Shown one piece after another: positions 21,431 to 31,918 of a DNA stretch of 64,000 nt. The number at the start of each line of letters is the position of its first letter. The stretch's first letter is position 1. The translations under genes were made by a program, and so were the position numbers. The notes beneath the pieces were generated by a model, which saw only the letters and a program-made list of their open reading frames with translations, ran no database searches and had not been told where the DNA came from. Where the stretch lies: positions 62,001 to 126,000 of the forward strand of contig NZ_JASJAV010000010.1 of NCBI RefSeq assembly GCF_030066895.1, in the 5' to 3' direction. Source of the DNA: Breoghania sp. GTDB lineage: Bacteria > Pseudomonadota > Alphaproteobacteria > Rhizobiales > Stappiaceae.

Positions 21431-22027
21431 TCAGTGCGTGCCCGTGCCACGGTTTCTGCGATTGCGCACCGCACCGCGCCGTCCATCAGTGCGCGAAAAC
21501 AGCAGTCCGGCCGCAAAAAGCAGAGGAATTCCGGCCGGAAACAGCAAGGGCATGCCCGTCACCGCGAAAATGTAGACAGCTTGCGCCCCGGTGAGCAACG
21601 TCTGCCACAGCCAGTTATGGGTAAACGGCTCCGCATGCCAGGCCGCGTAGTAGCGGTTGAAATGAAGATAGAAGAGAAAGCCCGTGAATCCGATCGTGCC
21701 GAGCGTCAGCGACACGACCATGGCCGCAAAGCGCGCTGTCTTCTGCCGTCGCCGCATCACCAGGATGACGGCGGTCGGAAAACCCGTCACCGCCTCGATG
21801 ACGGCTCCGGCAAAGAAGATCGACAGGATGGCGCCCATGCGCGCATCGATCGCCCGATCATCCCCAATGAAGCGGGAAAAGACGATCAGCGTCACCGCCG
21901 CGCCCCATCCGATCGCCATCAGCGCAAGGCGCTCCAGAAGCCGCGCAAGCGGCGTGCGCGGCTTGCGCCTGTCGATCCGGCGGCGGTCGGCGGACGCAGC
22001 AATGGGGAGGGCCGGTTGGGCGTTCAT
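21431..22027 (-). CDS. Membrane protein of unknown function
   Basis: Full-length ORF with 4-5 hydrophobic segments. Confidence 0.5.
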   Translation of the reverse strand: MNAQPALPIAASADRRRIDRRKPRTPLARLLERLALMAIGWGAAVTLIVFSRFIGDDRAIDARMGAILSIFFAGAVIEAVTGFPTAVILVMRRRQKTARFAAMVVSLTLGTIGFTGFLFYLHFNRYYAAWHAEPFTHNWLWQTLLTGAQAVYIFAVTGMPLLFPAGIPLLFAAGLLFSRTDGRRGAVRNRRNRGTGTH

Positions 22028-22087
22028 CCGGCAGATTTAACATGGAAAGATTGGGAAAGCGTTGCGTCGGGCGTGGCCGACCCGATC

Positions 22088-22738
22088 TTAGTTTTCCACC
22101 AGCTTGCAGTCGAAAGACTTGTTCATCTTCATGCCGAAGATGTTGGTATTATCGGTGCAGTTGGTGGAGACGCGGCGCGCGGTAACGAAGCGAAGCTTGG
22201 TGATGGCGTCGCCCGGTATGGCAGCGAGGCTCTCGCGGGCCCTTTCGGTCCAGATGCTTCCCTGATCGTCGGGCGGCAGCACAATTACGGTGTCGGGTGC
22301 GAATTCGGTCACATAGGGGAACGTCTTGATACGGTAGGTCCTTTTGATCCTCTCATCGCCGTACGACACCTTCTTTGTGAGGGCGTAGCGGCCGCTGCCT
22401 TCCATCGGACTGGTCAGAACCGTCATCCGCAATCCGCTGGCTCCGACAACCGGAACGGTATGCTGCAGGGAGAAGCTTTCCGTCGGCATAATGTCGAATT
22501 CGTAGTTATTTTTCAGTCAATTACTGAAAGTGTCGTCCGCGGCGACGGGGCAGAAGACGTGCTTGAACACTTCGTTGCTATTGGACAGTTCACTATTTTG
22601 CGCTCGAAAGAAACTCACAAGATAGGTGTTGGCCGGCACGAGCCGGTAAGTGTTGCCCGATGACGAAAGCTCGCTGACGGGAGTGGAGCCGCATGAAGCA
22701 AGGATCAGCGACACGAACAGCAGGGCAAGAACACGCAT
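22088..22738 (-). pseudogene. Lipoprotein of unknown function with in-frame TGA
   Basis: MRVLALLFVSLILASCGSTPVSEL... lipobox LASC; TGA 22517-22519 with in-frame continuation to 22088. Confidence 0.65.
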
Positions 22739-22859
22739 GAAAATACCGCAAACAGGATGAAAGATAGCGAAAGATAGGGGTATTCTCCTGTCAGATATAT
22801 CGATATTCAATAGCGTAGACAGTTCATGGTCGTATCTTCCCTAGAGTTATACGAATTAT

Positions 22860-23770
22860 TCAACCGCGAACCCGGTAGAAATCGATAAAGGCACGCAGGG
22901 CGGGGCGCATGTATTTGCGCGAAGGCGTGTAGATGTAGATACCGTCGAATGGCGTGCACCAGTCGTCCATGACGCTGACAAGGCGTCCGGCGGCGATATC
23001 CTTCTTTACCGCGTCTTCGAAGATGAAGGCGAGGCCGGCGCCATCCACCGCCGCCTGTCGCATCAGATCCTGGCTCGGCAGGATCAGCGGACCAGAGATG
23101 GAAACGATTATTTCCTGCCCGTCCTTTTCGAGTTCCCAGCGATAGATCTGACCGTTTGGAAACCGCCGACGAATGCACCTGTACGCCGCAAGATCGCGCG
23201 GGTGTGTAGGCGTGCCGTAGCGCTCCAGATAGTCCGTGCCGCGACGACCCAGTCGCGTAATGGACCGCTGGCCTTGACCGCGATCATGTCGGGGGAGAGA
23301 TACTCGCCGAGCTGCAATCCGGCGTCGCAACCAGTCTCCACCAGATCCGCGAACGCATTGTGGGTGCGAATGTCGAGTTCTATCGCCGGATAGCGCTCAA
23401 GGAAGGCAGCCACCCGTGGCATGATCACGTCTTCCGCAACGAGGGTGGGCATGGTGAGCCGCAGCGGTTCGGCCGGTGCGCTCTCCTTGTCGATCAGTTC
23501 CGAAAATCCTGCCTCGATTTCCGCAAGCGGTTCATCGATCCGTGCAAGCAGCCGTTGGCCTTCCTCCGTCAGTTGCGTGCTGCGCGTGTTGCGCGCCAGC
23601 AATCTCGTATCGAGCGAGGCTTCTAGAGCCGAGACGGCGTGGCTGACGGCGGAGGGCGCGATGCTGAGCTGGCGCGCGGCAGCGCGGAAACTGCCGGAGC
23701 GTGCGATTGTCGCGAAAACGATGAGTTGGGGGAGGCCTGTCCGGTTAATTGTACGAAAATTTAGAACAAC
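22860..23770 (-). pseudogene. LysR-family transcriptional regulator, frameshift
   Basis: LPQLIVFATIARSGSFRAAARQLSIAPSAVSHAVSALEASLDTRLLARNTRSTQLTEEG... frameshift near 23230 then YLERYGTPTHPRDLAAYRCIRRRF... Confidence 0.8.
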
Positions 23771-23869
23771 CTGATCTCGTTTGCACGTCTTATCCGTTCA
23801 AAGAACGCGCCTATCTTGCCTCTCATGTCGACATGGGAGCGAATGGAACTTCCGCGAAAGGATAGGACG

Positions 23870-24858
23870 ATGAAAACACGAAACCTCGGATCCGCGTTGC
23901 AGGTCTCGGCCGTCGGCTTCGGCTGCATGGGGTTGAGCCACGCCTATGGCGGCTATGATCAGGGGGCCACGATCGAAACCCTGCACCGCGCGGTCGATCT
24001 CGGCGTCACGCTTTTCGATACCGCCGAGGTCTATGGCCCGTTCGAGAACGAGATCCTGGTCGGCAAGGTGCTGGCCCCGTTTCGCGACAAGGTGACGATT
24101 GCAACCAAGTTCGGCTTCGGGATGAGCACTGGCGATGCCGACTGGGGCGCGATCGCGGGAACGGACGGACGCCCCGAACATGCCCGCGAAGTGGCCGAGG
24201 CGTCCCTCAAGCGACTGGGGATCGACCTCTACTACCTCCACCGCGCCGATCCCACGGTGCCGATCGAGGATACCGTCGGCGCGATGGCCGATCTGGTGGC
24301 CCAAGGCAAGGTGCGTGCGCTCGGGCTTTCGGAAGTCTCGGCGGAAACCCTGAAGAAGGCCCATGCCGTCCATCCGATTTCCGCCCTTCAGAGCGAGTAC
24401 TCGCTTTGGACGCGCGATGTGGAGACGAACGGTGTGCTCGAAACGTGCCGAGAGCTGGGCGTCGGCTTCGTGCCCTTCAGCTCCCTCGGGTGCGGCTTCC
24501 TGACCGGCACGGTGACCTCGACGCAAGGGCTGGGCGAGAAGAATTTCCACCGCGCGCTTCCCCGCTTCCAGGCGGAGCACGCTGAGGCGAACCGTCGCCT
24601 CGTCAGCGTCATCGAGGAAATCGCCCAGCGTAAGGGCGTTACGGCGGTGCAGATTGCTCTGGCCTGGGTGCTCGGACAGGGCGAAACCATCGTGCGATCC
24701 CCGGCGCCCGGCGGATTACCCATCTGGAACAGAACGTCGCCGCGGCGGATATCGAGCTGACTGCTGAAGAAGCCGATCTGCTGGCGCGCACCTTCACACC
24801 GGATCAGATCTCCGGCGGCCGCTATCCTGAAGCCATGGACGCGATGGTTCAGAAGTAG
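23870..24858 (+). pseudogene. Aldo/keto reductase, C-terminal frameshift
   Basis: MKTRNLGSALQVSAVGFGCMGLSHAYGG...; frameshift near 24697, then IPGARRITHLEQNVAAADIELTAEEADLLARTF in another frame. Confidence 0.85.
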
Positions 24859-24896
24859 ATCCCGAGTTCACGACGAGGGGGCGGGGCGACGGCGCA

Positions 24897-26090
24897 TCAG
24901 GCGTTGATGGTGCCGCTGAAGGTCACCCGTTCCGCCCCCGTGAACGCCCGGATGCGGTCCAGTTCCGCCTCCAGTTTCTCCCTGCGCCCGGTGGATCGCC
25001 TCACCCCGGGCTCCCACCACAGCCCCACGACGCGCAATTCTCCGTCTTTGCGGAAATGCTTCATGTCGATCCGGCCGACGAGCCGGTCGCCTTCCATCAG
25101 CGGGAAGACGTAATAGCCGTATTCGCGCTTGGCCTCGGGCACGAACACCTCGATGCGGTAGCGAAAGCCGAACAGGCGTTCGGTGCGTGCCCGGTCGCGG
25201 ATCAGCGGATCGAAGGGGCTGAGAACCCACAGCCGGGAAGGGGCTTGCGGTGCGGCGGCGAGCGCTTCTGCGATGTCGGGCCGGGCAACAGCTGCGCGGG
25301 TGGAGTCGTCCGCATTCTCCACCTCCACCTTGATCAACGCATTGCCGGCGCTTTCGCGCACACACCAGTCCTTGACCTCGTCCAGTCCGACCAGTTCCCA
25401 GAAGGCCGCGATTTCCGAAGGCGTCGCAAAGCCGAGACGTTGAAGGGCCGAGGAACAGGCCCAGTCGATGAAATCGGCCCGGCTGACCTCATGTTGAAAA
25501 TGGTCGGCCGGAATGACCCGTCCCGTCAGATCGTAGACCTTCTGAAATCCCTCGTGCCGCACGATCGCCAGATCGCCCGTGCGCCACAGGTATTCCAGCG
25601 CGGTCTTGGTCGGATGCCACTCCCACCAGCCCTCGTTGGATTTGCGCGGTCCCGTATCGTTGCCGAGATCGCGCGCGCGTCGGACCGTTGTCGCGAATAT
25701 GGCCGCGCACCTCATCGATCATGTGTGCGAATTCATCACGCTGCCATTTGGTGAAACGTTCCAGAAGTCTTGGCTTTTCTGCCGCAAACCGATGCCGCCA
25801 ATAGGGAAAGAACCGCGCCGGGATCACCGACGCATCATGCGTCCAGTTTTCGAACAGCAGCCGGTCGCGTTCGTGCAACCGCTTCAGGTCCTTGTGGCGG
25901 TAGCCTTGAGCGCGGGAAAACAGGATCTGGTGATGGGCGTGCTCCACCGTCTGAATGCTGTCCAGCTGCACGAACCCGAGCTTCTCGATGAGCGCACTGA
26001 GCGCATCGGGCGATAGCCGGCTGCGCGGCGGGATGGACAGACCCTGCAAGTCGATCAGCAGGCAACGCGCGTCTGGATTGCGGATGAGAA
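24897..26090 (-). pseudogene. AlkZ/YcaQ-type winged-helix DNA glycosylase, frameshift
   Basis: LGFVQLDSIQTVEHAHHQILFSRAQGY...ENWTHDASVIPARFFPYWRHRF... and ...LSPFDPLIRDRARTERLFGFRYRIEVFVPEAKREYGYYVFPLMEGDRLVGRIDMK... in different frames. Confidence 0.8.
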
Positions 26091-26296
26091 CTCAACAGGC
26101 TGGTGCAATGCAATTGGCTTGAGAGTCCTAATGCAATTGACCTGAGAGTCTTTACGAAAGGAAGCACAAGGGCAAGGGAGGCGTTGGGGAAGGTGAGGAG
26201 GAAGACAAAGGTAAAGGCGGGCGGCTACTTGCGTTGTTTCCGCGTTCACTAGCACCTCTGGTTCGAGCTGTTCTGGCGTTACTTCGCGTCCTCTCC

Positions 26297-26397
26297 GCCG
26301 TTATCCCATCCCCCGGCGAAGCCCGGGGGATCCAGCGCTTTCCGCATATGCCGCTGCCCGCTGGATTGCCCGGACTTCGCCGGGCAATGACGATGGT
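26297..26397. repeat. Palindromic intergenic repeat family B, copy 1
   Basis: ATCCCCCGGCGAAGCCCGGGGGATCCAGCGC...CTGGATTGCCCGGACTTCGCCGGGCAATGACGATGG. Confidence 0.85.
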
Positions 26398-26488
26398 AAG
26401 AGAGAGAGAGGGGGGCGTCAGTCGGTTTGAACTGCCCCTCGCGTGCCTCCGCACAATTGTCTTCCCCGCGCACCCTCCACAAATACGA

Positions 26489-26517
26489 AAACACCCGCCG
26501 GAGGTCTGGCGGGTGTT
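26489..26517 (-). terminator. Rho-independent terminator after DUF2852 gene
   Basis: AACACCCGCC...GGCGGGTGTT stem with U-rich tail on minus strand. Confidence 0.7.
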
Positions 26518-26577
26518 CGATCCTTCCCCTTGCAGGGATTGAGCAGGGGAAGGATTGGGCGGTGCAAGGACTGTCGA

Positions 26578-27042
26578 TCAGGCCTGCGGCTGGTCGCCGG
26601 TATCCTGCGGGTGCGTCGTATCCTTCTGGCGGAGTTCGTTCATGAACTGATCGAACTCGGCCCAATCCTTGGACATGTGCAGCCGCTCCAGGAAGTCGTG
26701 GAAGGCGTCCTGCTCTTCCTCCAGCCGCTTCAGCGTTTCCGCCTTGTACTCGTCGAAGGCGGCGTTGCCGCTGGAAGGCGACGTTTCCCATCGGTCTCCG
26801 CCATACATGTGGGCACGCATGCGCTCGCGCATGCGTGCCATCTTTTCCTGCATACGCTGCATCTTGCGTTCAAAGCGGTCCGAACCGCGTGCGTGACATC
26901 CCATGCGTCCACTCCAGAAAAGGTAAGCCAGGACAGCCAGTACCAGCGGCCAGAATACGATGAAGCCGACGATCATGACGGCGATCCATGCGGGGCGCCC
27001 CATGTCATCAAGCTTGTTTGCAACAGATGCTGCTGCCGTCAT
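26578..27042 (-). CDS. DUF2852 family protein
   Basis: RPAWIAVMIVGFIVFWPLVLAVLAYLFWSGRMGC...SSGNAAFDEYKAETLKRLEEEQDAFHDFLERL. Confidence 0.8.
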   Translation of the reverse strand: MTAAASVANKLDDMGRPAWIAVMIVGFIVFWPLVLAVLAYLFWSGRMGCHARGSDRFERKMQRMQEKMARMRERMRAHMYGGDRWETSPSSGNAAFDEYKAETLKRLEEEQDAFHDFLERLHMSKDWAEFDQFMNELRQKDTTHPQDTGDQPQA

Positions 27043-27317
27043 GATTGATCTCGTGTTAATGTGAATAACATTAACACGGTTATACCCTGACGCTCTGTCA
27101 AATGGTGTTTCTCCAGTTTCGGTGACGCACGGTCGCAGGGGCGTTTAACGGCGATTTTCCGGGCTTTGGAGAGCTCTGGATCAGGGGAAAGGACGGGGGG
27201 CAGAGTGCCCCATTCGCCGCAAGACACGTGCGCACCGCAGTGCGATCATGCACGCGCATGAGCGGTCGTTATGGTCGAAGGCAGGTGCGGGGAGGGGGCG
27301 AAGAGAAGGGAGCGGGA

Positions 27318-27941
27318 TCAGCTCTTGGGCTCAAGCCCCTGAAGATAGATCAGCATGCCGGCCTCAAGCAGGTCTTCCGGCGAAATGGGTAGCTTGCGCC
27401 GTCCTTCGTCGGAGCGGCCGAAGAGCGAGGCGATGCCGTGTGTGAACGCCCAGATATGAAAGCTCACCATCGAGGCGGGAGGGCGTCCCTTGGTGGGAAG
27501 GTCTGCCACCAGCGTCTCAGATGCCTGGCGCAGCACCGCGTAGGAGCGTTCCGCCGCCTCGCGCAGCTGCGGGGTGGCGCTGTGCGGCAGTCCGGATTCG
27601 AACATGGTGGTGTAATAGGCCGGTTCCGCCCTGGCGAAGGCGAGATAGGCGCGTCCGACACGCTCGAAAGCCACGTGGGCATCCGGCCGTCCCTCGTCCC
27701 AAGCCGTTTCGAGTGCCTCGGCGAAAAGTCCGAACCCCTGGATTGCCACGTCGACCAGCAGCTCGTCGCGGTCGCGGAAATGGCGATAAGGCGCGGCAGG
27801 GTTGACCCCGGCCGACCGCGCGGCCTCCGCGACGTTGAACCCGGAAGGGCCCTTTTCCGCAATGAGGTCCAACGCCGCCTGAATGAGCACTTCCCTCAGA
27901 TTTCCGTGATGATATCCGCGTCCGCCGCGTTTCCAGGTCAT
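27318..27941 (-). CDS. TetR-family transcriptional regulator
   Basis: MTWKRGGRGYHHGNLREVLIQAALDLIAEKGPSGFNVAEAARSAGVNPAAPYRHFRDRDELL. Confidence 0.9.
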   Translation of the reverse strand: MTWKRGGRGYHHGNLREVLIQAALDLIAEKGPSGFNVAEAARSAGVNPAAPYRHFRDRDELLVDVAIQGFGLFAEALETAWDEGRPDAHVAFERVGRAYLAFARAEPAYYTTMFESGLPHSATPQLREAAERSYAVLRQASETLVADLPTKGRPPASMVSFHIWAFTHGIASLFGRSDEGRRKLPISPEDLLEAGMLIYLQGLEPKS

Positions 27942-28009
27942 GTGACGAGTCTTCACATCATCGCAGGTGTTTTTGCGAGGGGAAAGAGGGGGATGAGGGA
28001 GGTGGAAGG

Positions 28010-28235
28010 CGCGTTGCGCCCGCTTGCCTGCGCTGGATTCCGGATCAGCGTTCGGCTTTGCCTCACTTGTCCGGAATGAGGGAGAGTGGGCTGAGTTGTA
28101 ACCAAACGCGAACTCAGAAGCCCGGTGCTGCTCGTCCGGAATTTGCGTGCGGTTACAGCTCTCCCCTTGCTCGTCATTCCGGATGGTTTGCAGCGAAGCT
28201 GCACGGCCAGATCCGGAATCCAGCGCGGTCAGTCG
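28010..28235. repeat. Dispersed repeat family D, two related segments
   Basis: CTGGATTCCGGATCAGC...CTTGTCCGGAATGA and TCATTCCGGATGG...CCAGATCCGGAATCCAGCGC. Confidence 0.6.
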
Positions 28236-28267
28236 GCGCGAAAGCGCTTCCATGCTCCTCCCTCTCC

Positions 28268-29029
28268 TCACTCCTCGTTCGGGTTCTTGTCGAAGGTTGC
28301 CGACAGCGCGAGGAGCCGCCGGTCGAGACCCTCGAACCCGAACTGATAGATGGAGATCAGCACCACCGGAACCGATCCTTGGCCTTCGCGCGGAAAGACG
28401 ATGATATCTGACAGTCCGTAATGGATCGGGCAGCCGCGCGATTCCGGGATTTCCGTGTCCTCGTGCAGGATATGCAACGGCTCTCCGGTCGCATTTTCCA
28501 GAACGAGGGCGTAGCCGTGGGTGTTGTCGCTCACCGTTGCGCAATCGGCCTTGGGCATGGCGATTTTGGTCAGCCGCAGCCGTGCTGTGCCGAGCCCCAG
28601 CTCGTCGCCGTTATCCTTCAGCGTAAAGGGGAGAAACCGCGCCGCATCGCGGGCATCCTGCGCCCGGTCGGAGACGAGCGTCTGGTCGTTGACCCCGATA
28701 TTGAGACACCACAAAAACGGATTGATCCGCTTGCGCGCGGCCTTGCGGGCCTGATCGACGGTCGCCTGAGCGTTGCGGATCAACTCGCGCGCAGGCGTAC
28801 CGCGCACCCAGCTGTCGCTCGCCGTTTCCAGCACGAACACGTTGGAATAGGGAAAGCCGGAGCTGTCCTGAATGCCGTATTGCTCGAAGGCGAAATGACT
28901 GCCGTCCGGTGAAAAGCCGATGATCGTCCGATGGGCCGCATCGGCTGCCGACGCGGGCAAGGTGGCGAGGCTCAAAAGGGCAGTCGATGCCAGAACGGCC
29001 AATCCCGCTCGCAAAAACCCGGTGCGCAT
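28268..29029 (-). CDS. DUF2259-type secreted protein
   Basis: Signal peptide, HRTIIGFSPDGSHFAFEQYGIQDSSGFPYSNVFVLETASDSWV... Confidence 0.75.
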   Translation of the reverse strand: MRTGFLRAGLAVLASTALLSLATLPASAADAAHRTIIGFSPDGSHFAFEQYGIQDSSGFPYSNVFVLETASDSWVRGTPARELIRNAQATVDQARKAARKRINPFLWCLNIGVNDQTLVSDRAQDARDAARFLPFTLKDNGDELGLGTARLRLTKIAMPKADCATVSDNTHGYALVLENATGEPLHILHEDTEIPESRGCPIHYGLSDIIVFPREGQGSVPVVLISIYQFGFEGLDRRLLALSATFDKNPNEE

Positions 29030-29113
29030 GGACGATGACCTCATTTCCGATGGGCGCACAACCTAAGATGATTCAGACGCGGATTGAAACCGGAGCTGGT
29101 TCCGGACGGCTCT

Positions 29114-29680
29114 CTAGAAGCCGAACCCCATCTGCCGCGTCCATTCCACCACGGCGCCCTCAAGGTCGAGAAGTTCCTGCTTGGTTGTCGTCCCGCGCGG
29201 CGCGGTGAAGCCGCCGAGGCGGCCGCCTGCCGCCAGAACGCGATGGCACGGCACGATGATCGGGATCGGATTGGCCCCTATCGACCGGCCGATCGCCCGC
29301 GCCGCCCCCGGTACGCCGAGCTTGTCGGCCAGCATTCCGTAGGTCACCGTCTCGCCCCAGCCGATCGTGCGCAGCATCTGGTAGAGAACCCGACGGCTTT
29401 CGGTGACGCAGGAAAGGTCGAGCGGCACGCCCTCGAAGCTCTCCGGTTCGCCCTTGAAATAGCGCCCCAACCGCGAAAGGGCATCGCGCACGAAATCCGG
29501 CGCATAGTCCGGCACAGGCCGCGCTTCGTAGGCGGCGTCCTCGTCCGGCAGCATCAGCCGCGTCAGCCCGTGTTCGTTCCATCCCAGCCGACATCGCTCG
29601 ATCGGCGTATCAAACGTGCACCACGCGCTCGCCTTCCCCCAATCCGCCGCCAGGACCTTCTCCCCTTGTCCATGTTTCAC
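29114..29680 (-). CDS. Methylated-DNA--protein-cysteine S-methyltransferase
   Basis: GETVTYGMLADKLGVPGAARAIGRSIGANPIPIIVPCHRVLAAGGRLGGFTAPRGTTTKQELLDLEG; PCHR active site; GTG start assumed. Confidence 0.9.
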   Translation of the reverse strand: MKHGQGEKVLAADWGKASAWCTFDTPIERCRLGWNEHGLTRLMLPDEDAAYEARPVPDYAPDFVRDALSRLGRYFKGEPESFEGVPLDLSCVTESRRVLYQMLRTIGWGETVTYGMLADKLGVPGAARAIGRSIGANPIPIIVPCHRVLAAGGRLGGFTAPRGTTTKQELLDLEGAVVEWTRQMGFGF

Positions 29681-29802
29681 ACCGGAAAAAAAGCGGACAA
29701 AACATGAACGGAATGCTAGCGCGACTCGGGCTTTGTGGCAAGATCTGGCGCCGGGGAAGGAAGGGGGGTAGGGACGAGAGCTTGTTGCATTCTTACCGTC
29801 GT

Positions 29803-29850
29803 CACCCGCTGGATTGTCCGGAGAAAGCCGGGGCAATGACGATGGAGAGA
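29803..29850. repeat. Repeat family B, half copy
   Basis: CGCTGGATTGTCCGGAGAAAGCCGGGGCAATGACGATGG. Confidence 0.6.
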
Positions 29851-29894
29851 AGGGGGCGAATGATTGTGAGCACTCCGGGCCGTGAGAGGCCAGG

Positions 29895-30015
29895 CGCCCA
29901 TCCTTCGAGACGGCGCTGACGCATCTCCTCAGGATGACGTTATCGTGTTGTTATTTATGATGGAAAACACAACGTCATCCTGAGGAGGCCCGAAGGGCCG
30001 TCTCGAAGGATGGGC
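29895..30015. repeat. Palindromic intergenic repeat family A, copy 3
   Basis: CGCCCATCCTTCGAGACGG...AGGATGACGTTATCGTG ... CAACGTCATCCTGAGGAGG...TCTCGAAGGATGGGC. Confidence 0.85.
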
Positions 30016-30049
30016 TACACGCCCTGACCGCAGTCTTCCTCGCCCCGGC

Positions 30050-30733
30050 TCAGACGTGCGCGGCGTCGGCGGTGGCGCGGATGGTCTTGATGTGGCGCTC
30101 GTAAACCTGCGCGTTCTCCGGCGAGCCGCCCTTGAAGACGGCCGAGCCGACCACCAGGACGTTGGCGCCCGCGGCTGTGACCAGCGGAGCCGTTTCCGCC
30201 GTCACCCCGCCGTCGACCTCGATGTCGATCGGCCGGTCGCCGATCATGTCGCGGATGCGGGCGACCTTGTCGATCACCGCCGGAATGAACTTCTGCCCGC
30301 CGAAGCCCGGATTGACGCTCATCACCAGGATCAGATCGAGCCGGTCCAGCACGTATTCCAGAACGCTTTCCGGCGTGCCGGGATTGAGCGACACGGCCGC
30401 CTTCTTGCCGAGAGCGCGGATCGCCTGCAATGACCGGTCGAGATGCGGGCCCGCTTCCGCGTGCACTGTAATGACGTCCGACCCGGCCTTGGCGAACGCC
30501 TCCAGATAGGGATCGCACGGCGCGATCATCAGATGCGTGTCGAACACCTTGTCGGTATGCGGCCGCATGGCGGCAATGACGTTGGGGCCGAAGGTTATGT
30601 TTGGCACGAAATGCCCGTCCATGACGTCGAGATGGATCCAGTCGGCGCCCGCGCCCTCCACGGCCTTGATCTCGTCGCGAAGGCGCGAGAAGTCACAAGC
30701 GAGCATCGAGGGGGCGATCAGGGTCGAGGTCAT
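30050..30733 (-). CDS. rpe: Ribulose-phosphate 3-epimerase
   Basis: [50 protein letters not shown]... Confidence 0.95.
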   Translation of the reverse strand: MTSTLIAPSMLACDFSRLRDEIKAVEGAGADWIHLDVMDGHFVPNITFGPNVIAAMRPHTDKVFDTHLMIAPCDPYLEAFAKAGSDVITVHAEAGPHLDRSLQAIRALGKKAAVSLNPGTPESVLEYVLDRLDLILVMSVNPGFGGQKFIPAVIDKVARIRDMIGDRPIDIEVDGGVTAETAPLVTAAGANVLVVGSAVFKGGSPENAQVYERHIKTIRATADAAHV

Positions 30734-30837
30734 GGGTTCGAGCTTTCGTTGGTGCCGTATCGAAAAATGGTTGCAGGTCAGCCCGCTAGCATGCCGCGGG
30801 GTGTCCGGCAATGGCGGAAATCGGCCTCATGCCGCAT

Positions 30838-31830
30838 CTATCCGTTGTCGACGGTCGCCATCCGCCCGGCAAGCGGCTTCAGGATCATCGGCAGAGTATA
30901 GGTCGGAAGCTGGCCGAGCGCGAAGTAGAGCCAGGTGAAATCCGGCACCACGCCGCCCATTGCCGCCACCATCAGCCCCATGTTCCGGTTGCCCGCTGCA
31001 AGCGCCACGGTAAAGGCATCCGCCCGCCCGATCCGGCGAAGGCCCAGATAGGTTATCGCGGTCTGGGTGAAGGAGACTGCAAAGGTCAGCGCCGTGACGG
31101 CCAGAATGAAAAACGGATCGCTCAGGAACCGCGCCGCCACGCCGTCCATCGCCGCGATGATGAAGGCGAAGAGCAGCAGAACGTTGAGGCCGTCGATCTC
31201 GGTCTTGGCGGCCTCGATGCGGGCGGCCCCGGCGATGTGGTGGATCAGCCAGGCAATCGCGATGGAGCCTGCGAGAAGTCCTGCAAGGTTCGCGGCCAGC
31301 CTGAAAGGCTCCAGCCGCAGTGCGGTTTCAAGCAGGAGCCCGGCGACGAGCGGGGCGGTCAGCGGCGTTGCCAGAACGCAGGCGACCATCACCGTCAGGC
31401 TCAATGCGCCATCGAGCCCCATCAGAAAGGCGAAGGCCGGTGCGGACATGACGGGCGGCGCGGCCGTGACGATGAAAAGCGCCAGCATCATCGCGGGCGA
31501 GATCGTTTCCAGATGAAAGGCGTGGGCGATGAGCCCGGCGGCAAAAGGCACGGCGGCAACGATCCACCCTGCCGCCAGTACGATCAGTCCCGGCCGTGTC
31601 AGACGACGCGCCACGCCTGCCGGTTCCACACGCAGGAAGGCCAGCACCAGAAGCGCAAAGATCGCATGCGGGATCCAGGGCCGCAGGACGGCGGAAAATG
31701 CGGGCAGCATCAGCCCGGACGCCGCATTTGCCGCCACCGCACACACACCATGACGCCCGAGAAACCCGAGGGCTGCCTACAAGGGGAGGAGGGCCCTTGC
31801 CGTGAGGCGCGAAATCGGATGGCTTAGCAT
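30838..31830 (-). pseudogene. Bile-acid:Na+ symporter-like membrane protein, TAG at codon 18
   Basis: MLSHPISRLTARALLPL*AALGFLGRHGVCAVAANAASGLML...; TAG 31777-31779 then 313 open codons in frame. A downstream start would make the gene intact. Confidence 0.55.
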
Positions 31831-31918
31831 GCGTTGTGTTCCGTAACCGGTTGATCTTGCTCTTGCCCCCCGTTTGCGCTCACAATCGGCAAGTTCCTAC
31901 CACTCAACGGGATTCTCC

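Noticed and set aside
24697-24697. Programmed ribosomal frameshifting in the aldo/keto reductase and other frameshifted genes
   Set aside because: No slippery heptamer plus stimulatory structure was recognised, and the shifts occur at unrelated sites in many unrelated families.
31777-31779. Treating the bile-acid symporter-like gene as definitely dead
   Set aside because: The TAG is at codon 18 of the longest ORF and a downstream GTG could be the true start, so pseudogene status is uncertain.
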